A DNA stretch of 64,000 bases from Williamsia limnetica (GCF_003217475.1 NZ_QJSP01000004.1:1-64000); one strand, 5' to 3'. Counted from the first letter of the stretch, positions 40,895 through 51,545 are shown. Notes: generated by a model from the sequence alone, not told the origin. A program made the numbers and translations.

Positions 40895-41353
40895 CTATTT
40901 TACGGGCTCACGAGCGATCAGATCGACGAGATGGCGGACCGCGAATTCGTATCCACGGATCCCGAACCCTGCGATCACGCCGGCCGCGATCCCGGATACG
41001 TAGGAGTGACGGCGAAACTCCTCACGGGCATGCACGTTGCTGATGTGCACCTCGATGACAGGCACCTCCGGTACCGACAACGCATCGCGGAGGGCGATCG
41101 AGGTGTGCGTCCATGCCCCGGGGTTGATGACGATCCCGGCGACGGTTCCGCGCCCCGCATGGATCCACTCGAGCATCTCGCCCTCATGGTTGGTCTGCCT
41201 CGCATCGATCGTCCAGCCGAGTTCGTCGGCGGCCTCGGTGGCCAGCGCCACCGCGTCGTCGAGCGTCGCTGTTCCGTACACCTCCGGCTGACGGACGCCG
41301 AGCGTGTTCAGGTTCGGTCCGTTCAGCAGCAGGATGGGCGGCTTGGAGGTCAT
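40895..41353 (-). CDS. aroQ: 3-Dehydroquinate dehydratase, type II
   Basis: Predicted 152 residues from the ATG at 41353. Third step of the shikimate pathway. Motifs: L-L-L-N-G-P-N-L-N-T-L-G-x-R with the catalytic Tyr in E-V-Y-G, N-H-E-G-E-M, I-N-P-G-A-W-T-H-T-S, and V-I-E-V-H-I-S-N-V-H-A-R-E-E-F-R with catalytic His. No other aro gene is next to it. Divergent from embC with 71 bp between the starts. Confidence 0.95.
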   Translation of the reverse strand: MTSKPPILLLNGPNLNTLGVRQPEVYGTATLDDAVALATEAADELGWTIDARQTNHEGEMLEWIHAGRGTVAGIVINPGAWTHTSIALRDALSVPEVPVIEVHISNVHAREEFRRHSYVSGIAAGVIAGFGIRGYEFAVRHLVDLIAREPVK

Positions 41354-41424
41354 CGTGCAACTGTATGGCGCCGCGCGTGACCGCGGACCATCGCCACACG
41401 CGGCGAGCGATAGCATCTTGCCTT

Positions 41425-44400
41425 GTGCCTGCTGACGCCACTGACAAAGCGACTGGAACGACCCGGCCGCCATCCGGTGGTGACAGAGTCCGATTTGCGA
41501 AGATCGCCGCGATCGTCACCGGCCTGATCGGCCTCTTCCTCGCGCTGGCGACGCCATTGCTGCCCGTCAGCCAGACCACTGCAGAGCTCAATTGGCCTCA
41601 GCAGGACAGATTGCAGTCGGTTCTCTCGCCACTGGTCTCCTATGTGCCGGTGGATCTCGAGATCTCCGTTCCGTGCACGGCACTCGATCAATTGACCGCG
41701 CCCGGCCAGTCCGTACTGGTCTCGACCCTGCCCAAGGAGGCCGAGAAGGCCGTCGCCCGCGGTCTGTTCGTCCGTAAGTCCGGCCAGGCGACCGATGCGC
41801 TCGACCGGCAGTCGGTGGAGGTCGTGGTCCGCAACACGCCGGTCGCGATGGCCACCCTCGCCCAGATGCGGGACCAGCAGTGCCAGCAGATCGTCGTCAC
41901 GGCCACCGCCACCTCCGTGCGCGCCGAGTTCGTGGGGCTGACCAACGCCGAGGGACAACCCGTTGTCGGCGAGATCACCGATGGTGACCAGCGCCCGCAA
42001 CTGACCGGTATCTACACAGATCTGACCGGTGCGGCCTCATCCATCCCGGGCCTGGAGGCCCACGCCACGATCGATGACCGCTACAGCACGGCACCCACCG
42101 TCTTGAAGTGGCTCGCCATCGCCATCGGCGTGCTGTGCACGATCATCTCGCTCGGTGCGCTCGCGGTCCTCGACGGCACGGACGGACGCAAACATCGCCG
42201 GTTCCTGCCCGCGCGCTGGTGGAAGTTCAACGCCCGCGACGCCGTCGTCATCGGAGCCCTGCTGATCTGGCACATCGTCGGACCCAACACCTCGGACGAC
42301 GGCTACATCCTGACGATGTCCCGGGTGGCCGAACATGCTGATTACACGGCAAACTACTACCGCTGGTACGGCGCCCCCGAGGCACCCTTCGGCTGGTACT
42401 ACCAGGTGTTCGGTTGGCTGGCGCACGTCACGACGGCCAGCCCGTGGATGCGACTGCCTGCCCTGCTCTGCGGGATCTTGGTGTGGCTCATCATCTCTCA
42501 CGAGGTACTTCCCCGGCTCGGTCGTGCGGCCACGGTCAACCGCATCGTCCCGTGGACCGCTGCGTTCGTGTTCCTCGCCTCCTGGTTCCCGTTCAACAAC
42601 GGCCTGCGTCCCGAGCCGATCATCTGCCTCGGTGCGCTGCTGACGTGGTGCTCGGTGGAACGTGCGATCGCCACCGGCCGAACCCTGCCCGCCGCGGTGG
42701 CCTGCACCATCGGCGCGTTCAGTCTCGCGGCCGGCCCCACCGGGCTGATGGCCGTCGCAGCGCTCATCGCGGGCGCCCGGCCCATGGTGATGGCACTGAT
42801 CAAACGGGCCAAGGCGATCGGAGGGGACGCCAAGAGCTACCTCGCCATGCTCGCGCCCGTACTGGCCGCCGGCACGTTTGTGATCTTCGTCGTGTTCTCC
42901 GACCTCACCCTTGCCGCCTTCACCCAATCGACGCGCATGAAGTCGGCCCTGGGCCCGTCGCTGCACTGGTACAACGAGATCGACCGGTACTCGGCTCTGT
43001 TCGAGTTCTCCGCCAACGGATCGGTCTCCCGGCGCTTCGCCGTACTCGCGATGCTCGTCGGCCTGGTCGTCTCGGGCGCAATGCTGATCCGCAAGAGCCG
43101 CATCCCCGGCACCGCACTCGGCCCGTCCCGGCGGATCGTCGGGATCACGTTCGCGTCCCTGATCTTCCTCATGTTCACGCCGACGAAGTGGACCCACCAG
43201 TTCGGTGTGTTCGCGGGCCTGGCCGCGGCGCTCGCTGCCATCGCCGCGATCGCGGTCAGCGCAGGGGCGATGCACGCCCGGCGCAACCGGATGCTGTTCA
43301 TCGCACTGGTCCTGTTCATCACCGGCCTGGCCTTCACCGCTCCGAATGCCTTCTTCTACTACTCCAACTGGGGCATGCCGTGGGGCGCGTTACCGGTCCG
43401 CTTCGGGGTCGCCCTGGGCAGCGTTCTGCTGTACCTGTGTGCCGCTGCGCTGCTCGTGGCGTTCTGGTTCCACTTCCGAGAACCCTTCAAGCCCGATACC
43501 CCCGCCCAGACCGGCACCACCTCACGGCGCCGCTGGTTCAGCACCCTCGCCACGGCACCGCTGGCCGTCGCGGGTGCGTTCCTCGTCGTGTTCCAGATCG
43601 GCACAGCGGTCGGTGCCGGCGTGAAGCAGAGCGGGTCGTTCTCGATCCCCACCTCCAACGTGGCCGCCCTGCAGGGTGACACCTGCGGCATGGCCGAGAA
43701 GGTGCTCGTCGAAGCGGACCCGTCCGCCGACATCCTCACGCCCGTCGACGGCAACATCTCGGGCGGTCTCATCGGACCGGCCGAGCCGGGCGCCGACGCC
43801 ACGGCCACGTCCGGTTTCACCCCGAACGGTCTGCCCCTGACCCTCGATTCGACGGCCAGCGCGGGCAGTCTCGGTGTGCTCGGCGGCAATGTCGCGATCT
43901 CACCCGACGTCCTCAATTCCAACGCCGGCGGCACCGGCGGCGGTGAGACCGACCGGGCCGGGATCAACGGCAGTACCGCGAAGCTGCCCTTCGGCCTCGA
44001 CCCCGCGCTGACACCCGTGCTCGGCAGCTACTCCCAGGACAACCAGTTCCCCGCCTACCTGACCTCGTCCTGGTACCGCTTGCCGCCGAAGGCTGCCGAC
44101 ACTCCCCTGGTGACCATGGCCGTGGCCGGCCAGTTCGACATCGAGAACGTCACGATGGAGTACTCGACCGGTTCGGGGTCGTCGAACGAGGACTTCGAGG
44201 TGGCAGGCGAGGTAGACCTGATCGATCCGGGCCCGCGCCCGTCCTGGCGCGATCTACGGACCTACCGCAGTTCGTTCCCCGCAGACACCACGGCGATCCG
44301 GATCGTCGCCAAGGACGAGAACCTCGCGCAGGACAGTTTCATCGGTCTCACCCCGCCCAGGTCGCCTCGACTGCAGACCCTGCAGTCGATGGTGGGCAGC

Positions 44401-44751
44401 ACCGATCCCGTCCAGATCGACTGGACCAGCGGCCTGGCATTCCCGTGTCAGCGGCCGTTCGACCACCTCAACGGGGTCGCCGAGATCCCGCAGTGGCGGA
44501 TCGCACCCGGCGCTGACCTGTCCGCCGCCGTCGGCGCCTGGCAGGACGCATTCGGTGGTGGGCCGCTCGGCTGGATCGAGGTCGCCCTGGACAAGACCAC
44601 GGTGCCCTCGTACCTCGAAGGTGACATCGGCCGGGATTGGGGCTCACTGGTGCGCTACGAGCCCTACGGCGAGCCCGCAGAGGTGGCAGAACTCGACCTC
44701 GGTGAGGCCACCCGGTCGGGCCTGTGGAGTCCGGCGCCGATCCGGTACTGA
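41425..44751 (+). CDS. embC: Arabinosyltransferase, EmbC position
   Basis: Predicted 1108 residues from a GTG at 41425. GT53 arabinosyltransferase: N-terminal jelly-roll, about 15 transmembrane helices, C-terminal carbohydrate-binding domains. The GT-C loop N-T-S-D-D-G-Y-I-L-T-M-S-R has its catalytic Asp at 291. It is assigned EmbC because it is first of three (embC-embA-embB order of mycobacteria) and because of the T-K-W-T-H-Q-F-G-V-F-A-G-L stretch. In mycobacteria EmbC builds lipoarabinomannan arabinan. At the position of M. tuberculosis EmbB Met306 it keeps Met. Confidence 0.9.
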   Translation: MPADATDKATGTTRPPSGGDRVRFAKIAAIVTGLIGLFLALATPLLPVSQTTAELNWPQQDRLQSVLSPLVSYVPVDLEISVPCTALDQLTAPGQSVLVSTLPKEAEKAVARGLFVRKSGQATDALDRQSVEVVVRNTPVAMATLAQMRDQQCQQIVVTATATSVRAEFVGLTNAEGQPVVGEITDGDQRPQLTGIYTDLTGAASSIPGLEAHATIDDRYSTAPTVLKWLAIAIGVLCTIISLGALAVLDGTDGRKHRRFLPARWWKFNARDAVVIGALLIWHIVGPNTSDDGYILTMSRVAEHADYTANYYRWYGAPEAPFGWYYQVFGWLAHVTTASPWMRLPALLCGILVWLIISHEVLPRLGRAATVNRIVPWTAAFVFLASWFPFNNGLRPEPIICLGALLTWCSVERAIATGRTLPAAVACTIGAFSLAAGPTGLMAVAALIAGARPMVMALIKRAKAIGGDAKSYLAMLAPVLAAGTFVIFVVFSDLTLAAFTQSTRMKSALGPSLHWYNEIDRYSALFEFSANGSVSRRFAVLAMLVGLVVSGAMLIRKSRIPGTALGPSRRIVGITFASLIFLMFTPTKWTHQFGVFAGLAAALAAIAAIAVSAGAMHARRNRMLFIALVLFITGLAFTAPNAFFYYSNWGMPWGALPVRFGVALGSVLLYLCAAALLVAFWFHFREPFKPDTPAQTGTTSRRRWFSTLATAPLAVAGAFLVVFQIGTAVGAGVKQSGSFSIPTSNVAALQGDTCGMAEKVLVEADPSADILTPVDGNISGGLIGPAEPGADATATSGFTPNGLPLTLDSTASAGSLGVLGGNVAISPDVLNSNAGGTGGGETDRAGINGSTAKLPFGLDPALTPVLGSYSQDNQFPAYLTSSWYRLPPKAADTPLVTMAVAGQFDIENVTMEYSTGSGSSNEDFEVAGEVDLIDPGPRPSWRDLRTYRSSFPADTTAIRIVAKDENLAQDSFIGLTPPRSPRLQTLQSMVGSTDPVQIDWTSGLAFPCQRPFDHLNGVAEIPQWRIAPGADLSAAVGAWQDAFGGGPLGWIEVALDKTTVPSYLEGDIGRDWGSLVRYEPYGEPAEVAELDLGEATRSGLWSPAPIRY

Positions 44752-44856
44752 GTTCACGCGCGTTCACCTGGGCTGTTGCAGTGAACAGAGCGTGCGATCG
44801 GCCGGTCGCTCGGGGCAGGTTAGGTCTCTCAGGTCTGTGCAATACCATCGTTGCTC

Positions 44857-47800
44857 GTGCCTGTGTCCTCTCACATCCCCCGTGCGGGGACTGTCCGTTG
44901 GGCCGCAATTTTCGCGGGTCTGGTGGGAATCGTGTTGTGTGCGATCACCCCGTTGCTGCCCGTCAATCAGTCGACCTCCACGATCAACTGGCCGCAGGGT
45001 CAAACCCTGTCGAGTGAGACCGCATCGGTCACCGCTCCGCTCATCGCCCAGACCCCGAAGACATTCGACGCGAGGATTCCCTGCGCGCTGATCGACACCC
45101 TCGGCGACGAGGGCGGGCTGGTCTTGGCGACCATGCCGCAGGCAGCGCAGCGCTACAACCAGAACGCTCTGGTCGTCAATGCCTCCCCGTCCGCGGTCTC
45201 GGTGATCTTCCGCAACGAACTCGCCGTCAGCGCCCCGCGCGCCGAGGTGGGGTCGCCGCAGTGCCGCGAGCTGCACATCTGGTCGGGCCCCGGCGGCGTC
45301 GGCGCCGAGTTCGTCGGTCTCGGACCGGCCAACACCCTCGGGATCGATCAGCGTCCCGAGTTCGACGGCGTCTTCACGTCCCTGTCGACCGCTGCCGTCA
45401 ATGCCGCTGCCACGCAAGGCCTCTCGGTGACCACCGTCGTCGACACCAGATTCGCCAGCACGCCGTCGGTCATCAAATTGCTCGCCATGATCGTCGGTGT
45501 CATCGCCGTGCTCACCTCCCTGGTGTGCCTGGCCCTGCTCGACCGGATCGGTGGATATCACCGGCTCGTCGGTGAACGGTCGTGGAAGCGGATCCTGCGC
45601 CCACGCGTCAGCGACCTCGCGGTCACCGCCGTTCTGGTGGTCTGGCACCTCCTCGGCGCCGCATCGCCCGACGACGGCTACATCCTCAACATGGGCCGCG
45701 CCTCCGAGGGCGCGGGATACCTCGCGAACTACTACCGCTTCTATGGCATCGCCGAGGCGCCCTTCGACTGGTACTACTCCTTCCTGGCCATGTGGTCGCA
45801 GGTGTCCGCATCGGGTCTGTGGATGCACATCCCGTCCCTGCTGGCGGGGCTCGCCTCCTGGTTCATCCTGTCGCGGGTGCTGCTGCCACGGCTCGGTGCC
45901 GGTGTCCGGCGCAGCGTGTGGGCCGTGTGGGCGGCAGCGGCGGTCTTCACTGCCTTCTGGCTGCCGTTCGCGAGTGGATTGCGGAGCGAGTCGATCATCA
46001 TCCTGGGGTCGCTGCTGACCTGGTGGGCTGTCGAACACGCCATCGCGACCCGGCGATTGCTGCCGGCCGCGCTGGCCGCGCTGGTCGCCGGGTTCACCCT
46101 GGCCCTGGCTCCGCAGGGTGTCATCGCCGTCGCGGTACTGATCGTCGGCGCCCGTCCGATGCTGCGAGTGCTGATCGAACGCAGTCGCGAAGACCGTCAC
46201 GGCGATCCCGCGCCGACCACCGAGCCCCGCATCCGATACTTCCGGCTCGCGTCTCTGATGGCCCCGTCGATCGCCGCCGCATCGCTGGTCGTGCTGGTCG
46301 TCTTTCGTGACCAGACGCTGTCCACCGTGTTCGATGCCGTGCGCACCCGCTACATCGTCGGACCCACCATCTCGTGGTGGCAGGAATACCTGCGCTACTA
46401 CTTCCTCACCGTCACCACCGATGACGGCGCGCTGACCCGTCGTGTCCCCGTCCTGCTGCTGCTCGCCTCCGTCTTCGTCACACTCGCTGTCATGTTGCGG
46501 CGCAGCAAGATCCGTGCGATCGATCCCGGGCCGGTGTGGCGCGTGCTCGGCGCCACCCTCATCACGCTGTTGCTGATGATGTTCACCCCGACCAAATGGA
46601 CCATCCATTTCGGCATCTTCGCCGGTTTCGCCGCCGCGCTCGCGGCGACGGCCACCATCGCGGTGGCCCAGTCGGCGGCCCGCTCGACACGAAATCTCTC
46701 CGTGTTCGTCGCAGGCCTGATGTTCGCCCTCGCCGCCGCGATGGCCGGAGAGAATGCCTGGCCGTGGGCGTACGACTTCGGGATCTCGTGGTTCGACAAG
46801 GCCCCGGTGATCGCGGGCCGTGAGGTGTCGACGCTCTTCCTCGTCCTCGCGGTGATCGCCGGGGCGGTCGCGGTGTGGCAGCACCTGCGTCTGGACTACG
46901 TCGAGAACAAGGGCCTCGCGCACAGTCCCCACGACCCGGATGCCGATACCGGCGCCGATCGCACAGCACGCTCCGATCGTCGCCGCCTGTTCGTCGCGTC
47001 CACTCCGATCGCGTTGATCGCCGGCTTCATGGTGATCTGCATGCTCGCGGTGTTCGCCAAGGCCGCATTGTCGCGCTACCCGGCGTACACCGTGCTGGGC
47101 TCCAACCTCGACACCCTGCGCGGCAACAGCTGCGCCATGGCCGATGCCGTTCTCACCGAACCCGATCCGAACCAGGGGACGCTGACCCCGGCGGGCGGTG
47201 CCACCGCGGCCGAGGCGCTGGCAGGTGAGGATCCGGTCGGATTCACGCCCGACGGTGTCGCACCGGACCTGACCCCCGAAGCCGGATCGGCGCGTCCGGG
47301 CCAGATGAACGTCTCGGCGAGCTTCAACAAACCGTTCGTGGTGTCGGGTGCGGGGGCCGGTATCACCGGTGGCGTCGGCCCCGAGACCGTCAACGGGTCC
47401 ACGGTCGCATTGCCTTTCGGCCTCGACCCCGCGACCACCCCGGTACTGGGCAGTTACGGCTATGACAGCGGTGAGGCCAACCTCGAGACCGACTGGTACG
47501 AGTTGCCTGCCCGCGACGCCTCGCCCCTGCTGGTGTTCAGCGTCGCAGGCCCGGTCTTCACCCTCAACGAAGAAGGCGTGTCGACGTTCGGCCAGCAGCT
47601 CCAGGTGCAGTTCGGCGCCGACGGGGGCGACGGATCCTTCACCGAGCTCGGGCCGTTGATCCGGCCGATCGATCCCGGGCCGGACAAGCCGAACCGGCCA
47701 TGGCGCAACCTGCGGATACCGATGGATCAGGTCCCCGCCGGGGCGACGGCGATGCGGATCATCGCCAAGGACAACAACGTCAACCCGAAACAGTGGCTGG

Positions 47801-48228
47801 CCATCACACCGCCGCGGGCTCCGCAACTGCAGACACTGCAGGAGGTCGTCGGATCGCAGGCACCGACGCTGATCGACCTCAGCGTGGGAAGCCAGTTCCC
47901 GTGCCAGCGCCCCTTTGCCATCACCGACGGCGTCGCCGAGATCCCGCAGTGGCGGATTCTGCCGGACCGCGCCACCGCGGCATCGCAGTCCAAGACCTGG
48001 CAGGCCGCCGAAGACGGCGGTGTCCTCGCGGTGAGCGAATCGATGACCAGCGCCAACACTGTTGCCACCTATCTGAAGGACGACTGGTTCCGGGACTGGG
48101 GCTCACTGGAACGACTGACCCCGCTGGTGCCCGACGCTCCGACGGCGAACATCACCACCGGCACCGAGACCAAATGGGGATGGGCCCGCACCGGCTCCCT
48201 GAGAGTGGTGCCGCAGAGCAATGAGTGA
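44857..48228 (+). CDS. embA: Arabinosyltransferase, EmbA position
   Basis: Predicted 1123 residues from a GTG at 44857 (44863 also possible). Same GT53 layout as its neighbours. The catalytic loop is S-P-D-D-G-Y-I-L-N-M-G-R with Asp at 272. EmbA works with EmbB as a heterodimer to branch arabinogalactan arabinan at the outer face of the membrane. The C-terminal domain ends in T-G-T-E-T-K-W-G-W-A-R. Its 3' end overlaps embB by 8 bp. Confidence 0.9.
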   Translation: MPVSSHIPRAGTVRWAAIFAGLVGIVLCAITPLLPVNQSTSTINWPQGQTLSSETASVTAPLIAQTPKTFDARIPCALIDTLGDEGGLVLATMPQAAQRYNQNALVVNASPSAVSVIFRNELAVSAPRAEVGSPQCRELHIWSGPGGVGAEFVGLGPANTLGIDQRPEFDGVFTSLSTAAVNAAATQGLSVTTVVDTRFASTPSVIKLLAMIVGVIAVLTSLVCLALLDRIGGYHRLVGERSWKRILRPRVSDLAVTAVLVVWHLLGAASPDDGYILNMGRASEGAGYLANYYRFYGIAEAPFDWYYSFLAMWSQVSASGLWMHIPSLLAGLASWFILSRVLLPRLGAGVRRSVWAVWAAAAVFTAFWLPFASGLRSESIIILGSLLTWWAVEHAIATRRLLPAALAALVAGFTLALAPQGVIAVAVLIVGARPMLRVLIERSREDRHGDPAPTTEPRIRYFRLASLMAPSIAAASLVVLVVFRDQTLSTVFDAVRTRYIVGPTISWWQEYLRYYFLTVTTDDGALTRRVPVLLLLASVFVTLAVMLRRSKIRAIDPGPVWRVLGATLITLLLMMFTPTKWTIHFGIFAGFAAALAATATIAVAQSAARSTRNLSVFVAGLMFALAAAMAGENAWPWAYDFGISWFDKAPVIAGREVSTLFLVLAVIAGAVAVWQHLRLDYVENKGLAHSPHDPDADTGADRTARSDRRRLFVASTPIALIAGFMVICMLAVFAKAALSRYPAYTVLGSNLDTLRGNSCAMADAVLTEPDPNQGTLTPAGGATAAEALAGEDPVGFTPDGVAPDLTPEAGSARPGQMNVSASFNKPFVVSGAGAGITGGVGPETVNGSTVALPFGLDPATTPVLGSYGYDSGEANLETDWYELPARDASPLLVFSVAGPVFTLNEEGVSTFGQQLQVQFGADGGDGSFTELGPLIRPIDPGPDKPNRPWRNLRIPMDQVPAGATAMRIIAKDNNVNPKQWLAITPPRAPQLQTLQEVVGSQAPTLIDLSVGSQFPCQRPFAITDGVAEIPQWRILPDRATAASQSKTWQAAEDGGVLAVSESMTSANTVATYLKDDWFRDWGSLERLTPLVPDAPTANITTGTETKWGWARTGSLRVVPQSNE

Positions 48229-51200
48229 AAAGGCAAGCACCATCAGTAAAAACCGATCCGTGCGCGGATTCGCCGGTCCCGGCTACCGGAACGTCAAGAT
48301 CGTCGCGGTCGTCGCCGGTCTCATCGGATTCCTGCTCGCCTGTCTCAGCCCGCTCATGCCGGTGAAACAGACGACAGCGCAGCTCAATTGGCCGCAGAAC
48401 AATTCGGTCACCAATGTCGCGGCGCCCCTCGTGTCGTTCGTGCCGACCGACATCAGGGTTTCCGTCCCGTGTTCGACTGCAGCTGATCTGCCCGAAAACG
48501 GCGGTGTGCTGCTCTCGACCCTGCCCACCGGCGGCCTCGAGGCGACCTCTCGTGGACTGTTCATCCGCGCCACCTCCGACAGCATCACCGTCACCGGTCG
48601 AGACGTGGTGCTACTCACCGCCGATCGCGCTGCCGCGCAAGCGAACCCGAACTGCCGCATCATCTTCAACGCCGACGGCAAGGGCGCCTCCGGTGAGATC
48701 GTCGACGGCGGCAGCGAAGGTCAGCTCTCGTTCAACGTCCCTGACCCCAACCTGCGCCCGCAGATCGTCGGGGTCTTCACCGAACTGCCCGAAGGCACCT
48801 CACCCGCGGGACTCGAGTTCAACGCCACCATCGACACCCGCTTCGTCACCACCCCGACCACACTGAAGTTCCTGTCCCTGGTCATCGGTATCGCGATGAC
48901 CGTGCTGTCGCTGGTGGCATTGGCTTTGCTCGACGCGCGTGACGGCCGCGGTCACCACAGGTTCCTGCCCGCCCGCTGGTGGACCATCCGGATCTCGGAT
49001 GTCGTGGTGTTCGGGGTGCTCGCGTTCTGGTGGCTGATGGGCTCCAACACTTCTGACGACGGCTACAACTTCACGGTCGGCCGCATCGCCGGTGAGGCCG
49101 GCTACGTCGACAACTACTACCGCTACTTCGGCGTGCCACAGGACCCCTTCGGCTGGCACTATCAGGTGATCTCCGCGATGGCGCAGGTCAGCCTGTCGGC
49201 ACCGTGGATGCGCTTGCCCGCCTTCCTACTCGGCCTGCTCGGGTGGTGGCTGATCTCCCGAGAGGTCATCCCACGCCTGGGCCGGACCGTCCGCCATTCG
49301 ACACCGGCCCTGTGGTCGGCAGCCTTCGTCTTCCTCGCCATCTGGATGCCCTACAACAATGGTCTGCGGCCCGAACCCGCACTGGCGGTGGGTGCTCTGC
49401 TGACCTGGGTCTCCGTGGACCGCTCGATCGCCACCGGCCGATTGCTGCCACTGGCCCTGGCCACGACGATCGCTGCGTTCACCCTGGCGCTCGCCCCCGG
49501 TGGCCTGATGGCGGTGGCTCTGCTGCTCGCCGGTATCCGCCCTCTGCTGCGCCGGATCATGGCCCGCAGGCACCGAGACGGCCTCCTGCCCCTGCTGATG
49601 CCGATCCTGGCTGCCGGAACCGCAGTGCTGTACAACATCTTTGCCGATCAGACGTTGTCGACGATTCTCACCTCGTCGCAGGTGGCGTCCGAGGTCGGGC
49701 CGACCCTCGAGTGGTGGCAAGAACCGGTCCGGTACTACTACCTGATGCTGCCGACCGCCGACGGCACCCTGTCCCGACGGTTCGGCATCCTGATGGCGTT
49801 CCTGTGCCTGATGGTGGTGCTGCTGATGCTGCTACGTCGGCGCAAGCCGATGGGCATCGCCAAGGGGCCTACCTGGCGTCTGGTCGCGGGCGTGTTCGGC
49901 TTCATGTTCTTCCTCGCCTTCACCCCCACGAAGTGGACGCACCACCTCGGCGTCTACGCCGGTATCGGCGCTGCTCTCGCCGCGGCTGCCGGTGCGATGA
50001 TGGCACCGGCGCTGTTGCGGCGCAGGCGCAATCGCACCTTCTTCGCCGCTGCCGTCCTCTACGTCGTGGCCTTGTCGTTCGCCGGCACCAACGGCTGGTG
50101 GTTCGTGGCCAGCTACGGCATCCCCTGGTGGGACCAGCCACCGCAGATCGCAGGCATCCGCGTCACGTGGATCGTGTTGGTGATCGCCGTGGCCACCACG
50201 CTGGTCGGACTGTGGCAGCACTTCCGCGACGACTACGTCGACGCCGATCAACGCACCGAGGGATCGCGCCGCCTGCACCGCTTCGCGTTCTCGCCGATGC
50301 CGGTGCTCTCGGGTCTGATGGTGCTGTTCATGATGGCCTCGTTCGCCAAAGCCGCGTACGTGCAAAAAGACAGCTGGTCGTGGCTGAACTCGAACGTCGA
50401 CGCACTGCGGGGCGACATCTGCGCACTGGCCAACGACGTTCTCGTGGAACCGGACCCGAACACCGGACTGCTACAGCCGGCCACAGTCGCGGGACAGACC
50501 GACCTGACCCCGGGCGAAGCGCTGGCTGGTACCGACCCGACCGGGTTCACGCCCAACGGCGTGCCGAATGACCTATCCGTCGACGCCACCGAGTCCAGCG
50601 ACACCGCTGCAGCCCAGAACACGGCCCAGTCGGGTGCAGGCTCCGATGACGACTCGACCGACGCCGACGAGGCCGGCACCGGAGGCGGTCAGGGTTCGCT
50701 GGGCGTCAACGGCTCGACCGTGCGACTGCCGTTCGGCCTGGATCCGGCCAACACCCCGGTCCTCGGCAGCTTCGGCTCCGCCGGTGGCAACCTGACGTCG
50801 TCCTGGTATCAGATGCCGGAATCGTCGCCGGGAGCTCCACTGATGACCCTGTCGGCTGCCGGCCGGATCACCGCGGTGAACGGCGACGGCGTCGTGCAGT
50901 CCGGACAGGAACTGATCGCCGAGTTCGGCCGTCCCGGGCCCGGGAACACCGTGATACCGGTCGGCCAGATGACGCCCATCGACATCGGTGACCCACCGAT
51001 CTGGCGTAACCTGCGGTTCCCGCTCTCCGATGCCCCCGCGGGCGCGTCGGTGGTGCGGATCATCGCCAAGGACACCTCGCTGGCGCCCGATCAGTGGCTG
51101 GCGGTGACGCCTCCGCGCATCACCACCTTGCGCACCCTGAATGACCTTGTCGGCACCAACGATCCGGTGCTCGTCGACTGGTTGCCCGCCATGGTCTTCC

Positions 51201-51517
51201 CATGTCAGCAGCCGATGGCCGTCAAGTACGGCGTCACCGAGGTCCCCAAGTGGCGCATTCTTCCCGACGCCCAGGCCACCAGGCAGAACAGCCAGACGTG
51301 GATGTCGGGCGATGCGGGTGGTCCGCTAGGCATCACGCAGGCGATGTTGCGGCCCACCATCATCCCGTCCTATCTGCGCAACGACTGGGGCCGGGACTGG
51401 GGCTCGCTGCAGCAGTTCACCGAGATCGCGACCGCCGAGCCCGCAGAGATCGAACTGGGCACGAGTACTCATTCCGGCCTGTGGTCGCCGGCGCCGATGA
51501 GGGCGGTCGGTTACTGA
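48221..51517 (+). CDS. embB: Arabinosyltransferase, EmbB
   Basis: Predicted 1098 residues, the same length as M. tuberculosis EmbB. Ortholog features include R-Y-Y-Y-L-M-L-P-T-A-D-G-x-L-S-R-R-F-G and T-N-G-W-W-F-V-A-S-Y-G, and an ending L-G-T-S-T-H-S-G-L-W-S-P. The catalytic loop is S-D-D-G-Y-N-F-T-V-G-R with Asp279. The residue matching EmbB Met306, the ethambutol-resistance site, is Val286 here. The ATG overlaps embA by 8 bp. Confidence 0.93.
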   Translation: MSEKASTISKNRSVRGFAGPGYRNVKIVAVVAGLIGFLLACLSPLMPVKQTTAQLNWPQNNSVTNVAAPLVSFVPTDIRVSVPCSTAADLPENGGVLLSTLPTGGLEATSRGLFIRATSDSITVTGRDVVLLTADRAAAQANPNCRIIFNADGKGASGEIVDGGSEGQLSFNVPDPNLRPQIVGVFTELPEGTSPAGLEFNATIDTRFVTTPTTLKFLSLVIGIAMTVLSLVALALLDARDGRGHHRFLPARWWTIRISDVVVFGVLAFWWLMGSNTSDDGYNFTVGRIAGEAGYVDNYYRYFGVPQDPFGWHYQVISAMAQVSLSAPWMRLPAFLLGLLGWWLISREVIPRLGRTVRHSTPALWSAAFVFLAIWMPYNNGLRPEPALAVGALLTWVSVDRSIATGRLLPLALATTIAAFTLALAPGGLMAVALLLAGIRPLLRRIMARRHRDGLLPLLMPILAAGTAVLYNIFADQTLSTILTSSQVASEVGPTLEWWQEPVRYYYLMLPTADGTLSRRFGILMAFLCLMVVLLMLLRRRKPMGIAKGPTWRLVAGVFGFMFFLAFTPTKWTHHLGVYAGIGAALAAAAGAMMAPALLRRRRNRTFFAAAVLYVVALSFAGTNGWWFVASYGIPWWDQPPQIAGIRVTWIVLVIAVATTLVGLWQHFRDDYVDADQRTEGSRRLHRFAFSPMPVLSGLMVLFMMASFAKAAYVQKDSWSWLNSNVDALRGDICALANDVLVEPDPNTGLLQPATVAGQTDLTPGEALAGTDPTGFTPNGVPNDLSVDATESSDTAAAQNTAQSGAGSDDDSTDADEAGTGGGQGSLGVNGSTVRLPFGLDPANTPVLGSFGSAGGNLTSSWYQMPESSPGAPLMTLSAAGRITAVNGDGVVQSGQELIAEFGRPGPGNTVIPVGQMTPIDIGDPPIWRNLRFPLSDAPAGASVVRIIAKDTSLAPDQWLAVTPPRITTLRTLNDLVGTNDPVLVDWLPAMVFPCQQPMAVKYGVTEVPKWRILPDAQATRQNSQTWMSGDAGGPLGITQAMLRPTIIPSYLRNDWGRDWGSLQQFTEIATAEPAEIELGTSTHSGLWSPAPMRAVGY

Positions 51518-51519
51518 AC

Positions 51520-51545
51520 CGGAGACGAAGCGAAGCTCGATCCAT
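51520..51545. repeat. REP-like element after embB
   Basis: Just after the embB stop, GGAGACGAAGCGAAGCTCGA is the near reverse complement of the core of the 34-bp units before dprE1. Single copy. It may act at the end of the emb transcript. Confidence 0.6.

Noticed and set aside
42037-43275. 412-residue frame antisense to embC
   Set aside because: GC-rich shadow; no ribosome site and no domain.
44764-47826. 1020-residue open frame antisense to embA
   Set aside because: Long antisense frames are routine in GC-rich coding DNA. The translation is charged and repetitive, with no domain, while embA is clearly coded on the other strand.
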